Part shown: piece by piece, positions 52,325 to 60,943 of the stretch
Position numbering within the stretch: position 1 is the stretch's first letter
How the letters are laid out: the number at the start of each line of letters is the position of its first letter
From: Alkalinema sp. CACIAM 70d
GTDB lineage: Bacteria > Cyanobacteriota > Cyanobacteriia > Leptolyngbyales > Leptolyngbyaceae
NCBI GenBank assembly: GCA_002148405.1
Contig: MUGG01000098.1
Location: 248,001 to 312,000, forward strand
DNA: 64,000 bases
Direction: 5' to 3'
Translations under genes and position numbers: made by a program
The notes under the pieces: generated by a model
What the model was told of the DNA's origin: nothing
What the model saw: only the letters and a program-made list of their open reading frames with translations
The model's database searches: none

Positions 52325-53956
52325 CTACAGTTCACAAGTCTCTGCGCGGCGGACGAGAACAAAGCGCAAACCCAAAGCACCCCCCACCCAAAAAGAGGGC
52401 AATTCTCCTGCGAAAGAATGAAGAAGATTTTTCTTGAAGTCTGAGTAGCTCACGTCGCTGTCTCCTTTCGTCCATCCAACTTTAGCGCAAAAGTTATCCC
52501 ACTCTTTCCCGTGTGTCATCGGGCTTCCACATTCCTGCCAGATTTTCTTCTGCACAGAAAATCCAAAATGTCCCTTGCTTGCTTCTACCCAGAGTCGATC
52601 GATCGTCAATAAATCCGTACAAGAAAAATTCTCCAAATCCTCCGGTTTCAGATACCACCGATCGACCTGTCCCGCCACTTCCCGCATGACTCGCAGAGTT
52701 TCCCGATCGGCCTCTTCCCACTTCCCTGCCTTCAATAGCTCACGCAACTTTTCATAGCTCACACCTTTTTCAGATTGCAGCAGAATTGTATCAATTGCGC
52801 TTACTGGCTCCGTGGCAGGCGTTGATGGCTCAGAAGGTTCCTGAACCTCCGGTGGTTTAGGTTTAGGCAATTCCTGAGGCGACAACCGCGCGATCGTGCA
52901 TTCCAAAATCTGCGTAGCATCCTTATTAGTCAATGCTAATAAACTTCGATATTGCTCTAACCGTTTCTGTTCCCGTTCTCCAAATGGATACCTATGTTGA
53001 ACCGCCTTCTCTACCAATGCCTGGTACTTGTCTAACTTCGATCGATATTCGCGAATTGGTTCTAAAACCTCCGCTTCAATATTCAGCGCCACTTCTCGAT
53101 CTAATTTCCACTTACTTTGGAATTCCTCTAAGATTGGCCGACTAAAAATTTCATCAATTTCGCCCTCATCCTCCTGAACAATTCTTTCAACCTGTTTTCG
53201 GTATTGCACCAGCGGATCCCCCAGCGCCACCTTCGCAATCCGTAACTGATAGCCTTCCCCCTTCGCAAAAATCTTGGGCTTCATGGACGGAGCCTCTTCC
53301 TGCACCTTCCGACTCACGTACTGATGCAAGTGATCGACCGTAATGTCATCGTTCTCTGCTGCCGCCGCTGCCCCTGTCCGCAACCCCTCCGTCAAATAAT
53401 GGCCATAAACCGACAACTCCCCCCCATTCAAGCGCTCAAAGGCATAATCCATTCCACTCGTCGAAGTCATCACCACCCGACCTTCCGCACCGAGTACTGC
53501 CTCCACATCGATCGCGCCATCATCCATCGGCACCAAATCCCCAAACGCCCCACTGAAGCAACAATTCAAAATCACAACTTGTCGCTTGGCTTTACTCGCT
53601 CCCATCCAACTGCTGACACTCTGCGCCGCGATCGCTGTCGTCGTGATCAACTTCTCCCCCACCTTCTGGGTATTCTTCATCGCAAAATGCAACCGACGAT
53701 CGGCATCCTTCACCCCATGCCCCGCCAGAAATAGCAGCACAAAATCATCCTTAGCATGGCTCAAATACCACGTTTCGATCGTCGTCGCCAGGGTACTAGA
53801 ATCCACATCCAAATGCATTTGCACATCATCAAAGCCACCGATCTCTGGATTCTCCAACAACGCCTTCAACCCCTGCACATCATGGGGCGCAGACTTCAGC
53901 GGCTTAAATCCCTCTAGATACTGACCCGTCCCAATCAACAACGCCTTACGTGCCAT
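52325..53956 (-). CDS. Caspase-fold peptidase (orthocaspase) fused to a GUN4 domain
   Basis: A 543-residue protein from the ATG at 53956, where the caspase fold begins (MARKALLIGTGQYL). The p20-like domain has catalytic His80 in LFLAGHGVKD and catalytic Cys133 in ILNCCFSG. The usual Asp two residues before the Cys is Asn131 here. A helical region (about 240-395) with a Pro-rich linker leads to a GUN4 domain at about 397-520 (YEKLRELLKAGKWEEADRET, then WYLKPEDLENFSCTDLLTID, then FGFSVQKKIWQECG). GUN4 domains bind tetrapyrroles in chlorophyll synthesis but also occur as C-terminal modules of cyanobacterial signalling proteins. The upstream neighbour is an EACC1-like gene. The frame extends 28 codons further upstream, but these come from repeat DNA. 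Confidence 0.88.
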   Translation of the reverse strand: MARKALLIGTGQYLEGFKPLKSAPHDVQGLKALLENPEIGGFDDVQMHLDVDSSTLATTIETWYLSHAKDDFVLLFLAGHGVKDADRRLHFAMKNTQKVGEKLITTTAIAAQSVSSWMGASKAKRQVVILNCCFSGAFGDLVPMDDGAIDVEAVLGAEGRVVMTSTSGMDYAFERLNGGELSVYGHYLTEGLRTGAAAAAENDDITVDHLHQYVSRKVQEEAPSMKPKIFAKGEGYQLRIAKVALGDPLVQYRKQVERIVQEDEGEIDEIFSRPILEEFQSKWKLDREVALNIEAEVLEPIREYRSKLDKYQALVEKAVQHRYPFGEREQKRLEQYRSLLALTNKDATQILECTIARLSPQELPKPKPPEVQEPSEPSTPATEPVSAIDTILLQSEKGVSYEKLRELLKAGKWEEADRETLRVMREVAGQVDRWYLKPEDLENFSCTDLLTIDRLWVEASKGHFGFSVQKKIWQECGSPMTHGKEWDNFCAKVGWTKGDSDVSYSDFKKNLLHSFAGELPSFWVGGALGLRFVLVRRAETCEL

Positions 53957-53999
53957 GACCTTACAAATAACAATTTCGATGAAGTCTTTATCAGTGTGG

Positions 54000-54038
54000 C
54001 TCGGTTCCCCCTTTTTTAAGGGGGGGTAGGGGGGATCC
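54000..54038. mobile_element. Half MITE-like element, copy D
   Basis: A single arm in reverse orientation: TTCCCCCTTTTTTAAGGGGG followed by GGTAGGGGGGATC. It lies 45 bp upstream of the chosen start of the caspase-GUN4 gene and is read through in the same frame (PPYPPLKKGEPSH). Confidence 0.72.
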
Positions 54039-54077
54039 ACCCACTTCGCAATCCACGCAATGATTCTGATTAACTTT

Positions 54078-54500
54078 CTATTTCGTTTGAATTAACTGCA
54101 CCGTAAATGAATCCAGTTCTCTAATAGCCGCTATTTGTTGTTCTAGCTGTTCCTGCGTACGATATTCCAAATTAAATTCCCGATCGCCATTCTTATAACT
54201 CAGCTTCAAAACCGTATTCGGGCGCAAATTCCATAACCACTTCATCACCGCCAAAAGATTCGTCGCATTTACCTCCGCCTTCAAAATCCCTAACAAAAAC
54301 GCCGCTGCCCCAGACATCGCCCCTTCCGGCACATCCTCTTCCCGTGCCAGCCCAGCCTCCTCCGCCAAATCCTCCCGCAACTCTTCTGCCAGCCGCAGCG
54401 CATACGCTTCCATTTCTTCCGGTTCCAAATCCAAGCCAGCTTGATTCAAATCAATCAATACCTGCGCCATGCCAAAGCTCTCCAAGCCACTGCCTAACAT
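54078..54500 (-). CDS. EACC1-like small protein (effector-associated component), upstream of caspase
   Basis: A 140-residue protein, or 130 from Met11 at 54470. It has an acidic helical N-terminus (LEPEEMEAYALRLAEELRED), a glycine/alanine hydrophobic helix (AMSGAAAFLLGILK), a short helix (LLAVMKWLWNLRPN) and a beta pair ending LKLSYKNGDREFNLEYRTQE. This order matches the effector-associated constant component EACC1, predicted in bacterial conflict systems to sit beside trypsin- or caspase-like effectors. Here a caspase gene follows 120 bp downstream on the same strand, which fits. The assignment is from pattern memory and not tested. Confidence 0.6.
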   Translation of the reverse strand: MLGSGLESFGMAQVLIDLNQAGLDLEPEEMEAYALRLAEELREDLAEEAGLAREEDVPEGAMSGAAAFLLGILKAEVNATNLLAVMKWLWNLRPNTVLKLSYKNGDREFNLEYRTQEQLEQQIAAIRELDSFTVQLIQTK

Positions 54501-54642
54501 TTTTGTCCGATTATACTCTCACCTCCCCTCTAATCCGGGAAACTTACCCCTCCTATCCTCCTACCCTCCTACTCCCCCACCTGCACAAACCGGATTCCAC
54601 CTGGGCATCTTTGAAGACATAACCAAAACACCTTCAAACTCC

Positions 54643-56988
54643 ATGGGGAAATCACTACGCAAAGCAACCTGGCAATGGCGCGGCCTCCTCCTGATCATCC
54701 CTGCCGTCACCGCAAGCGTACTCGGACTACGCCTCTCCGGCAGACTCCAACCCCTAGAACTCATGTTCTATGACCAATTCATGCGCCTCCGCCCCGCCGA
54801 ACCCCCCGACCCCCGCATCCTCATCATCGGCATCACCGAAGCCGACCTCGCCCAAGAAGGCTGGCCCATCTCCGACTGCACCCTCGCCCGATCGCTCAGC
54901 CAACTCAAAACCCTCCAACCCACCGCGATCGGCCTCGACCTCTACCGCAACCTCCGCCAAAACTCCAGCCTGCACCCCGATATCGACCCCTGCAAAGGCC
55001 AAGGCTACCAACAACTCCAAAAACTCTTCGCCACCACCCCCACCCTCATCGGCATCGAAAAAGTCGGCAACGATCGCACCAGCGAACCCATCCCACCCCC
55101 AGAAACCCTCGCCAACCTCGATCAAATCGCCGCCAACGATGTTCTCCTCGACCCCGACGGGCGCATCCGCCGTGGCCTCCTCTACCTCTACCCCGAAAAC
55201 CGCGACGGCATCGAAGGCCTCGCCACCCGCCTCGCCACCCAGTACCTTGCGACCCAAAACCTCAGCCCCGACCCCAACGCCGAAATCCTCACCTTCCCCA
55301 CCCATCCGCCCACCCTCTTCCCCCCCCTAGAAGCCGACGACGGCAGCTACCAAAACATCGACGCCCAAGGCTACCAAACCCTGATTAACTATCGCGGCAA
55401 ACTCGGCAGCTTTGATCGCGCCTCCCTCACCGAACTGCTCAACGGCCAACTCACCCCCGATCGCGCCCAAGGCCGCATCGTCCTGATCGGAGCCGTCGCC
55501 TCCAGCCTCAACGACAGCTTCATCACCCCCTACGACAGCGGCTTTGTCGAATCCGCCGTCAAAACCCCCGGCGTCGAAATCCACGCCCACCTCACCAGCC
55601 AACTCCTCAGCACCGTCCTCGATCGGCGATCGGGCATCCACTTCTGGCCCGACTGGCTAGAAACCCTCTGGATCATCGCCTGGATCAGCCTCGGCGCAAT
55701 CCTCACCTGGCACTGGCGCTACACCAAACCCCACCAAGCCCCAGGCCGCATTCTAGTGCTCGTCGGCCTCGGTTGCAGCCTCGTCCTAGGCAGTTACTGG
55801 GCCTTTTGCTTGGGCTGGTGGTTACCCGTCCTACCCAGCGGCCTAGGCTACACCATCGCCATCCTCGTCATCACCAGCTACCTCGCCCGCCGCGCCGCCG
55901 ACATCCGCAAAACCTTTGGCCGCTACCTCACCGACGAAGTCGTCACCCAACTCCTGGAAACTCCTGAAGGCTTGAAACTCGGCGGAGAACGACGACAAAT
56001 TACCCTACTCATGGCCGACCTGCGCGGCTTTTCCGCCGCCGCCGAACAACAACCCCCCGAAAACGTCCTCGCCTTCCTGAACCGCTACCTGGAATGCATG
56101 ACCAACGTCATCACCCGCTACCAAGGCACGATCGACGAATTCATGGGCGACGGCATTTTAGTCATGTTTGGTGCCCCCACCCAGCGCCTTGATGATCCCG
56201 ATCGGGCCATCGCCTGTGCGATCGCCATGCAACAGGCGATCGTGCAAGTTAATCAATTCAGCCATCTCATCGGCCTGAATCAAGTCGAAATGGGCATCGG
56301 TATCACCACCGGCGAAGTCGTCGTCGGCAACATCGGCTCCGCCAAACGCGCCAAATACGGCGTCGTCGGGAGCCACATCAACCTCACCGCCCGCATCGAA
56401 TCCCAAACCGTCGGCGGCCAAATCCTCATTTCCGCAGCCACCCGCGCCCTCGTTGTCTCCGAACTCACCCTCGGCCAACAATTGCAGATCCAAACCAAAG
56501 GCTTCTCCCAACCCGTCACCCTCCACGAAGTCCTAGGCATTGGCGCACCCTACTACCTGCAACTCGAAAATACCTTAGAACCCCCGATCGCCCTGCCCCA
56601 GCCGATCGCCGTGGAATACATGGTGCTGGATGGTAAAGCGATCGAAGCCACCGCCAGTTCTGCCGAAATCCTCGCCCTCTCTGACCACGAGCTCGATCTC
56701 TACAGTGAGCGATCGCTGGAGCCGTTACTCAACCTGAAGCTGAACCTATTGACCCCCGATCGCAGCGCTGACTTCTACGCCAAAGTCCAAGGCGCGATCG
56801 GCCCCCACATCTATCGCTTGCGCTTGACCTTTCTGCCCCCCGCCGTCGAAACGCTGCTGACCGCCGCACTCTCCCACCGAAGCGCCCACCTTAATCCCGC
56901 AGATAGTCAATCCACTGCTCCACCACCGAGGGCGAACCGTACCACAGCCCCGCACTCTTGGGCGCATGACGCACGCCCTCCAGCGTAA
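54643..56988 (+). CDS. CHASE2-domain class III adenylate/guanylate cyclase
   Basis: A 781-residue membrane receptor cyclase. After an N-terminal helix (LLLIIPAVTASVLGL) comes a CHASE2 sensor (MFYDQFMRLRPAEPPDPRIL, then GWPISDCTLARSLSQL). Two or three membrane helices follow (TLWIIAWISLGAILTW, ILVLVGLGCSLVLGSYWAF). The cyclase domain has both metal Asp: 459 in LLMADLRGFS and 503 in EFMGDGILVMFG, with GVVGSHINLTARIE giving the transition-state Asn and Arg. The last 130 residues may be a PilZ-like beta domain. I chose 54643, since the 58 codons upstream run into the divergent gene's leader. The last 98 bp overlap the convergent hydrolase gene, suggesting stop-codon loss. Third codon positions are strikingly C-rich. 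Confidence 0.9.
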   Translation: MGKSLRKATWQWRGLLLIIPAVTASVLGLRLSGRLQPLELMFYDQFMRLRPAEPPDPRILIIGITEADLAQEGWPISDCTLARSLSQLKTLQPTAIGLDLYRNLRQNSSLHPDIDPCKGQGYQQLQKLFATTPTLIGIEKVGNDRTSEPIPPPETLANLDQIAANDVLLDPDGRIRRGLLYLYPENRDGIEGLATRLATQYLATQNLSPDPNAEILTFPTHPPTLFPPLEADDGSYQNIDAQGYQTLINYRGKLGSFDRASLTELLNGQLTPDRAQGRIVLIGAVASSLNDSFITPYDSGFVESAVKTPGVEIHAHLTSQLLSTVLDRRSGIHFWPDWLETLWIIAWISLGAILTWHWRYTKPHQAPGRILVLVGLGCSLVLGSYWAFCLGWWLPVLPSGLGYTIAILVITSYLARRAADIRKTFGRYLTDEVVTQLLETPEGLKLGGERRQITLLMADLRGFSAAAEQQPPENVLAFLNRYLECMTNVITRYQGTIDEFMGDGILVMFGAPTQRLDDPDRAIACAIAMQQAIVQVNQFSHLIGLNQVEMGIGITTGEVVVGNIGSAKRAKYGVVGSHINLTARIESQTVGGQILISAATRALVVSELTLGQQLQIQTKGFSQPVTLHEVLGIGAPYYLQLENTLEPPIALPQPIAVEYMVLDGKAIEATASSAEILALSDHELDLYSERSLEPLLNLKLNLLTPDRSADFYAKVQGAIGPHIYRLRLTFLPPAVETLLTAALSHRSAHLNPADSQSTAPPPRANRTTAPHSWAHDARPPA

Positions 56989-57595
56989 TATTCTCCGCTC
57001 CCGCCAAGTGCGCCGACTCCACCGGCGTAATGCCATCGCCCCAGCAATCTCCCCGCCCGCAGGTCAGCTCATAGCTACTGTAGGCCAGCCATTGGCCCAG
57101 CTTTTTCTCGCCATAGACCGACTTGCCCGCCACACAGACATAACGCACCGTCGGTTCAAAGGCTCCGGGATAGCTGGTATTAACAAAGTCTAAATTCTTA
57201 CGAGTCCAGCGCTCCTGGCTGGTATGGGGCGTTCCCAAGGTAATCAGGCGATGCACCCATTGGTGAGCCTGCCAGCACTGCACCGATCCCGCTGGCTCCG
57301 GGTGAATGTCGTAGCACTGAGCGCCTAAGTAAATCCGCGAAATCCAGCCCCCGGCTGAATGCCCCACCAGATTGACTTCCGCCGTATTAAACCGCTGGCG
57401 CACGTCCTGCACTGTTCGATCGATCTTTTCAATGATGGGCCGAATCGATCGTCCCCCCAGCGTCGGAACCCAGTCCCATTTCGTTAACGGCACCGTCACC
57501 GTGGGAATACTCCATTGGGTGAGAAGTTGCTCAAATGCTTGGTATTCCGTCGCAGGTGCGAAATATCCTGGCACAATAACGGTGGGTAGCATCAT
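56891..57595 (-). CDS. Alpha/beta hydrolase, lipase/esterase-like
   Basis: A 234-residue alpha/beta-hydrolase of the type often annotated as triacylglycerol lipase or EstA-like. The strand after the first Met leads to TVIVPGYFAPATEYQAFEQL (oxyanion region). The nucleophile elbow NLVGHSAGGWIS contains catalytic Ser. A later TLGTPHTS loop, then GDGITPVESAHL (Asp or Glu region) and GVRHAPKS with the catalytic His complete the triad. There is no signal peptide, so it is cytosolic or membrane-associated. It overlaps the cyclase gene by 98 bp at the 3' end. Confidence 0.87.
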   Translation of the reverse strand: MMLPTVIVPGYFAPATEYQAFEQLLTQWSIPTVTVPLTKWDWVPTLGGRSIRPIIEKIDRTVQDVRQRFNTAEVNLVGHSAGGWISRIYLGAQCYDIHPEPAGSVQCWQAHQWVHRLITLGTPHTSQERWTRKNLDFVNTSYPGAFEPTVRYVCVAGKSVYGEKKLGQWLAYSSYELTCGRGDCWGDGITPVESAHLAGAENITLEGVRHAPKSAGLWYGSPSVVEQWIDYLRD

Positions 57596-58036
57596 CTCGA
57601 TCGGGCGAATTAAGGTAATGGGTTCATCGGTGATGGGATCGGCCTTAATGGCGTCAGCCCTGCCGTGTCACCCACTACCGACATGCGTTCACTCTAGAAA
57701 GCCATGGTGAAGCAAGCTGCTGTATGGCAAATTGCATCATGGCTCTCAGTCAAAATTGGACAGTAATTGTCCTCTCTTAAATCTTAGAGCAAGTTAACAC
57801 AACTTTACACCTGTTCATAATTCTGTAACGTTAAACGCTGCAACTTTTTGAGGAACTATACAGATCAATCTACTTTTCGGAGAAAAGGATCCTATAGGTT
57901 TCACAGTTGTTATCTTCCCTGTTGCAGTCTTTTAGCAGTTTTTCTAAGCAGTGTTCTTAAGGATGCGGCTCTGACCTATGCAGTTCTGGTTATTTTGTTG
58001 TGGAAATCGTCTTGTTGTCTGTGGAGAGGCTAACTC
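57596..58036. other. Divergent spacer upstream of cobI
   Basis: About 440 bp holding promoters for the hydrolase (left) and cobI (right). No cobalamin riboswitch (no clear B12 box) or gene was recognised. A 61-codon frame at 57848-58033 has no protein-like features. Confidence 0.45.
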
Positions 58037-58774
58037 GTGGGATTAGGGACACTATACGGAGTTGGGGTTGGGCCCAGTGATCCCGAACTAATTACACTTA
58101 AAGGACTGCGGCGCATTGTCAAAACGCCGATCGTGGCGTTTCCGGCGGGGCTGAATGGCAAACTTGGAGTGGCTGAGGCGATCGTGCAGCCTTGGTTACA
58201 TGCCCACCAGGTACGACTACCCCTGCACTTCCCCTATGTACGTCAACAGGACACCCTGGAAACCGCCTGGAAATCAGCGGCCCAAAGAATCCTCCCCTAC
58301 CTAGAAGCGGGACAGGATGTGGTGTTTATTTCCGAAGGGGATGTCAGTTTCTATAGCACCTTCACCTATCTGGCCCAAGCCGTGAAAACAGCGCAGCCCT
58401 TCGCTCGCATTGAAACCATTCCAGGGATTTGTTCCCCCTTGGCGGCGGCGGCAGAGTTGGGTCTCCCATTAACGTTGCAGGGACAACGCCTAGCGGTCTT
58501 GCCTGCGATCTATTCCGTTGCGGAATTGGAAACAGCGCTCCAGTGGGCCGATGTGGTGGTTTTAATGAAAGTCAGTTCGGTCTATGCCGAGGTCTGGGAT
58601 GTCCTTAAGCATCACAAGTTGCTGGAACAAAGCTACGTTGTAGAACGGGCCACGGCTACGACCCAGCGGGTCTATGACAACTTGCAGGATTGGCCGGATC
58701 TGAAGCTGCCTTATTTTTCCTTGATGATCGTCAAAGTACGGGAGAATCCAGGTTTTCTGGAGGATCTCTCGTAA
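58037..58774 (+). CDS. cobI: Precorrin-2 C20-methyltransferase
   Basis: A 245-residue SAM-dependent methyltransferase that methylates precorrin-2 at C-20 in cobalamin synthesis (CobI/CbiL). It begins GTLYGVGVGPSDPELITLKG, has VFISEGDVSFYSTFTYLA and IETIPGICSPLAAAAELGLP, and ends PYFSLMIVKV. The start codon is GTG. Other cob genes are not adjacent, which is common in cyanobacteria, where the pathway genes are scattered. Confidence 0.93.
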   Translation: MGLGTLYGVGVGPSDPELITLKGLRRIVKTPIVAFPAGLNGKLGVAEAIVQPWLHAHQVRLPLHFPYVRQQDTLETAWKSAAQRILPYLEAGQDVVFISEGDVSFYSTFTYLAQAVKTAQPFARIETIPGICSPLAAAAELGLPLTLQGQRLAVLPAIYSVAELETALQWADVVVLMKVSSVYAEVWDVLKHHKLLEQSYVVERATATTQRVYDNLQDWPDLKLPYFSLMIVKVRENPGFLEDLS

Positions 58775-59153
58775 GGGATCGGTCTGCCCGTAAAGGTTTA
58801 GGGGTAGAGGGGATGGCGAGTATGTGAACTTAGCCTGATCATCAGAATGGCTGAGATCGGCAACTTTTTTGCTGGGATCGCGTCATTGGAGAGGATCTTG
58901 GACGATCGCCTCCATAGCCCAGATACCTAAATTCTCAGGGCAAAGTATCATTGATTGAATCTGCCTTTAGAATGCAATCAGGCTCAATTGATAGCTCTCT
59001 TTTGGACGATGTGCTTTTCTAAATTCCCTATATAGCAGTAGGCTTGTTAACCGTCGGTTCACCTTGTTGCCCATTTCGCAATTCATAGACCTCGTTCTAT
59101 AGCTTTCTCGCTTTCTCATTGCTGTCCTATTTCCCCGGAGGATCCAAGCTGCC
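58775..59153. other. Spacer upstream of the TonB-like gene
   Basis: About 380 bp between cobI and the TonB-like gene. I see no repeat, RNA or small gene that I can support. A GGAGG ribosome site (CCCCGGAGGATCC) lies at about 59135-59147, close to the next ATG. Confidence 0.45.
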
Positions 59154-60374
59154 ATGACCCACCTCAATTCACCGTGGTTGAATTCTGAACACATGGTGAC
59201 GTTAGTTACGGAAGTTGCGAAACAACCGATGACGATCGCGATGGTGGCTTCGATCGGGGCCCATGGGTTGTTTTTGCTGGGCTTGCCAGCCCTCACCGCC
59301 AGTCAACCCAAGGACAATACGCGCACGGTGGGCGTTGTTGCCCTGACTCCGGAGGAAATGGCCCAGTTGCCCAGCACCAACAGCACAATGGTCATGCCGT
59401 CGGGCAATCCGCTCTCTCCCTTGCAGCAGCAGCCTGGAAGCACTTTTTCCTTCCCGCAGACGAATAATAATAGTACGTTGCCCGATAATCTTCTGGGGTC
59501 TGCAAGCGGCACTACCTCCGATCCCAACTCGATTTACTCTTTGCCGAATTTAGGGATGTCCAGTGGTGGCATGGATTTTAGCAATGCCTTTCCGCCGTCC
59601 CGATCGAGTGGCAGTTCGACCCCCGATCGCGATCGTCCATCCGTAACAGACAATCAGCCCAAAAATATTCAGCAGCCTGAGGTGCAGATCAGTCACGATG
59701 ACACCTCTCAGGCAGATCAATCTCAAAACGATTCCCAAAAAACACCACCCAATACCCCACCCTCACCGCTGCCCTCCGCCAATCCAACCCAACAGCAGAT
59801 CGCAGCCAACCAGACTCCTAATAATAATCCGCCTGCGGGTGCCAATCCCTCCGGCCCGACTCCCCTCCCACCCGATGGCCCTACCGTTCCTCCAAAACTT
59901 TCTTCTGCCGCTGAAGAACTGGTGAAGAAGCAACAGGAATATCAACGCATTGCCGCTTCCTACAAGGCGGATGGTGCTAAGGATAAGCAAGGTGAACTGA
60001 CACAAGCAGGAGGCTTATTTTTCAGCACCCTTAAGCCAGAAGTCATAGCTCGATATGTTGAGGCCAATGGCAATCAATTTCCCACAATCGCTGCCCCTAT
60101 TGTCGATCGTCACAATGAGGCGTTAACGTATCCATTCCCCGCCACCTATAAGCTACCTAACTTCCAGTTTGACCAGCCGGTAAAAATCTCTGGCCTTGTT
60201 GGCGTGGATGGCAAGCTAGATCCGGAGACCCTCTATGTTCTGAAGGGAACCGGCTACAACGATTTGGATGCGATCGCGATCGCGGAAATGAAAAAGAAGC
60301 AATTTCCCGCCACCGGACAGTTGACCTATCGCATTGTTGAGTTCTATTTTGCACCCCGCCAGCAGGTAAGTTAA
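59154..60374 (+). CDS. TonB-like periplasm-spanning protein
   Basis: A 406-residue bitopic membrane protein. A single membrane helix lies at about residues 26-46 (IAMVASIGAHGLFLLGLPAL). A long Pro/Ser/Asn-rich, low-complexity linker fills about 60-260. The C-terminal domain resembles TonB_C: VKISGLVGVDGKLDPETLYV, then GYNDLDAIAIAEMKKKQF, then a final strand LTYRIVEFYFAPR. TonB proteins couple proton force to outer-membrane transporters. No ExbB/ExbD or receptor genes are nearby, so it may be an orphan TonB or a structural relative. Confidence 0.78.
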   Translation: MTHLNSPWLNSEHMVTLVTEVAKQPMTIAMVASIGAHGLFLLGLPALTASQPKDNTRTVGVVALTPEEMAQLPSTNSTMVMPSGNPLSPLQQQPGSTFSFPQTNNNSTLPDNLLGSASGTTSDPNSIYSLPNLGMSSGGMDFSNAFPPSRSSGSSTPDRDRPSVTDNQPKNIQQPEVQISHDDTSQADQSQNDSQKTPPNTPPSPLPSANPTQQQIAANQTPNNNPPAGANPSGPTPLPPDGPTVPPKLSSAAEELVKKQQEYQRIAASYKADGAKDKQGELTQAGGLFFSTLKPEVIARYVEANGNQFPTIAAPIVDRHNEALTYPFPATYKLPNFQFDQPVKISGLVGVDGKLDPETLYVLKGTGYNDLDAIAIAEMKKKQFPATGQLTYRIVEFYFAPRQQVS

Positions 60375-60430
60375 TTGACGACTACAATCCCTGAACTTCT
60401 GATTGGCTATTGTATTGCTACCTAGTTTCT

Positions 60431-60754
60431 ATGCCCTCCAGATCCCCCAATAAGAAGCCGACAATTCCACATGAGGAATTACTCAAGAACATCATAATTT
60501 TTGGGGTTATTGTTACTGTGATTCTTGTCCAGATAGAGTTTACTCCTAGCACTTCTCCTCCACCTATCACGATGCTTACAAAGCCTGGTTGTGTGGTTAA
60601 AGGTAACATTTCTGTATCGACGGGGCGGTATCTTTACCACGTCCCAGGCATGCAAAACTATAACAATACAGTGATTAATTTCCAAAACGGAGAGCGCTGG
60701 TTCTGTTCAGAGGCAGAAGCCAAAAGAGCAGGTTGGACTAAAGCGCCAAAATAG
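60431..60754 (+). CDS. Membrane-anchored sunset-domain protein
   Basis: A 107-residue protein with one N-terminal membrane helix (NIIIFGVIVTVILVQIEF) and a C-terminal domain of the sunset type: CVVKGNISVSTGRYLYHVPG, then YNNTVINFQNGERWFCSEAE, then AKRAGWTKAP. This module also appears after thermonuclease and other nuclease domains. The domain's ligand is unknown. The domain probably faces the periplasm. I use the ATG at 60431, as the 7 codons before it are not needed. Confidence 0.82.
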   Translation: MPSRSPNKKPTIPHEELLKNIIIFGVIVTVILVQIEFTPSTSPPPITMLTKPGCVVKGNISVSTGRYLYHVPGMQNYNNTVINFQNGERWFCSEAEAKRAGWTKAPK

Positions 60755-60943
60755 ATTACGCCCAGATAAAATTGATTGAAAGCTGACTAACCCCTCTGCC
60801 ATGTCCTTCTGCTTGCCAGTGAGTCGGCTGCTCATTAATTATTTAGATTTTTCTGCTTCAGTCTTGCATAACTCGATCGCTTGTCCCCTATGGGAGAACT
60901 GTCAGCTTACCGAATGATCAGTTCACCCTTAGGAGATGGCAAG

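Noticed and set aside
53957..54040. N-terminal 28-codon extension of the caspase-GUN4 protein
   Set aside because: It is translated from a repeat half-arm (PPYPPLKKGEP) and precedes the fold's usual Met-x-x-K-A-L-L-I-G start at 53956.
54469..54642. 58-codon upstream extension of the CHASE2 cyclase
   Set aside because: It overlaps the EACC1-like gene start and has no membrane or CHASE2 features. The membrane helix starts after the ATG at 54643.
54754..55305. Long Gly/Glu/Val-rich minus-strand frame inside the cyclase gene
   Set aside because: It is the antisense shadow of a C-rich coding region, with low-complexity composition and no domain.
57596..58036. Cobalamin riboswitch upstream of cobI
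   Set aside because: I could not find a B12-box-like sequence or the expected long paired structure.
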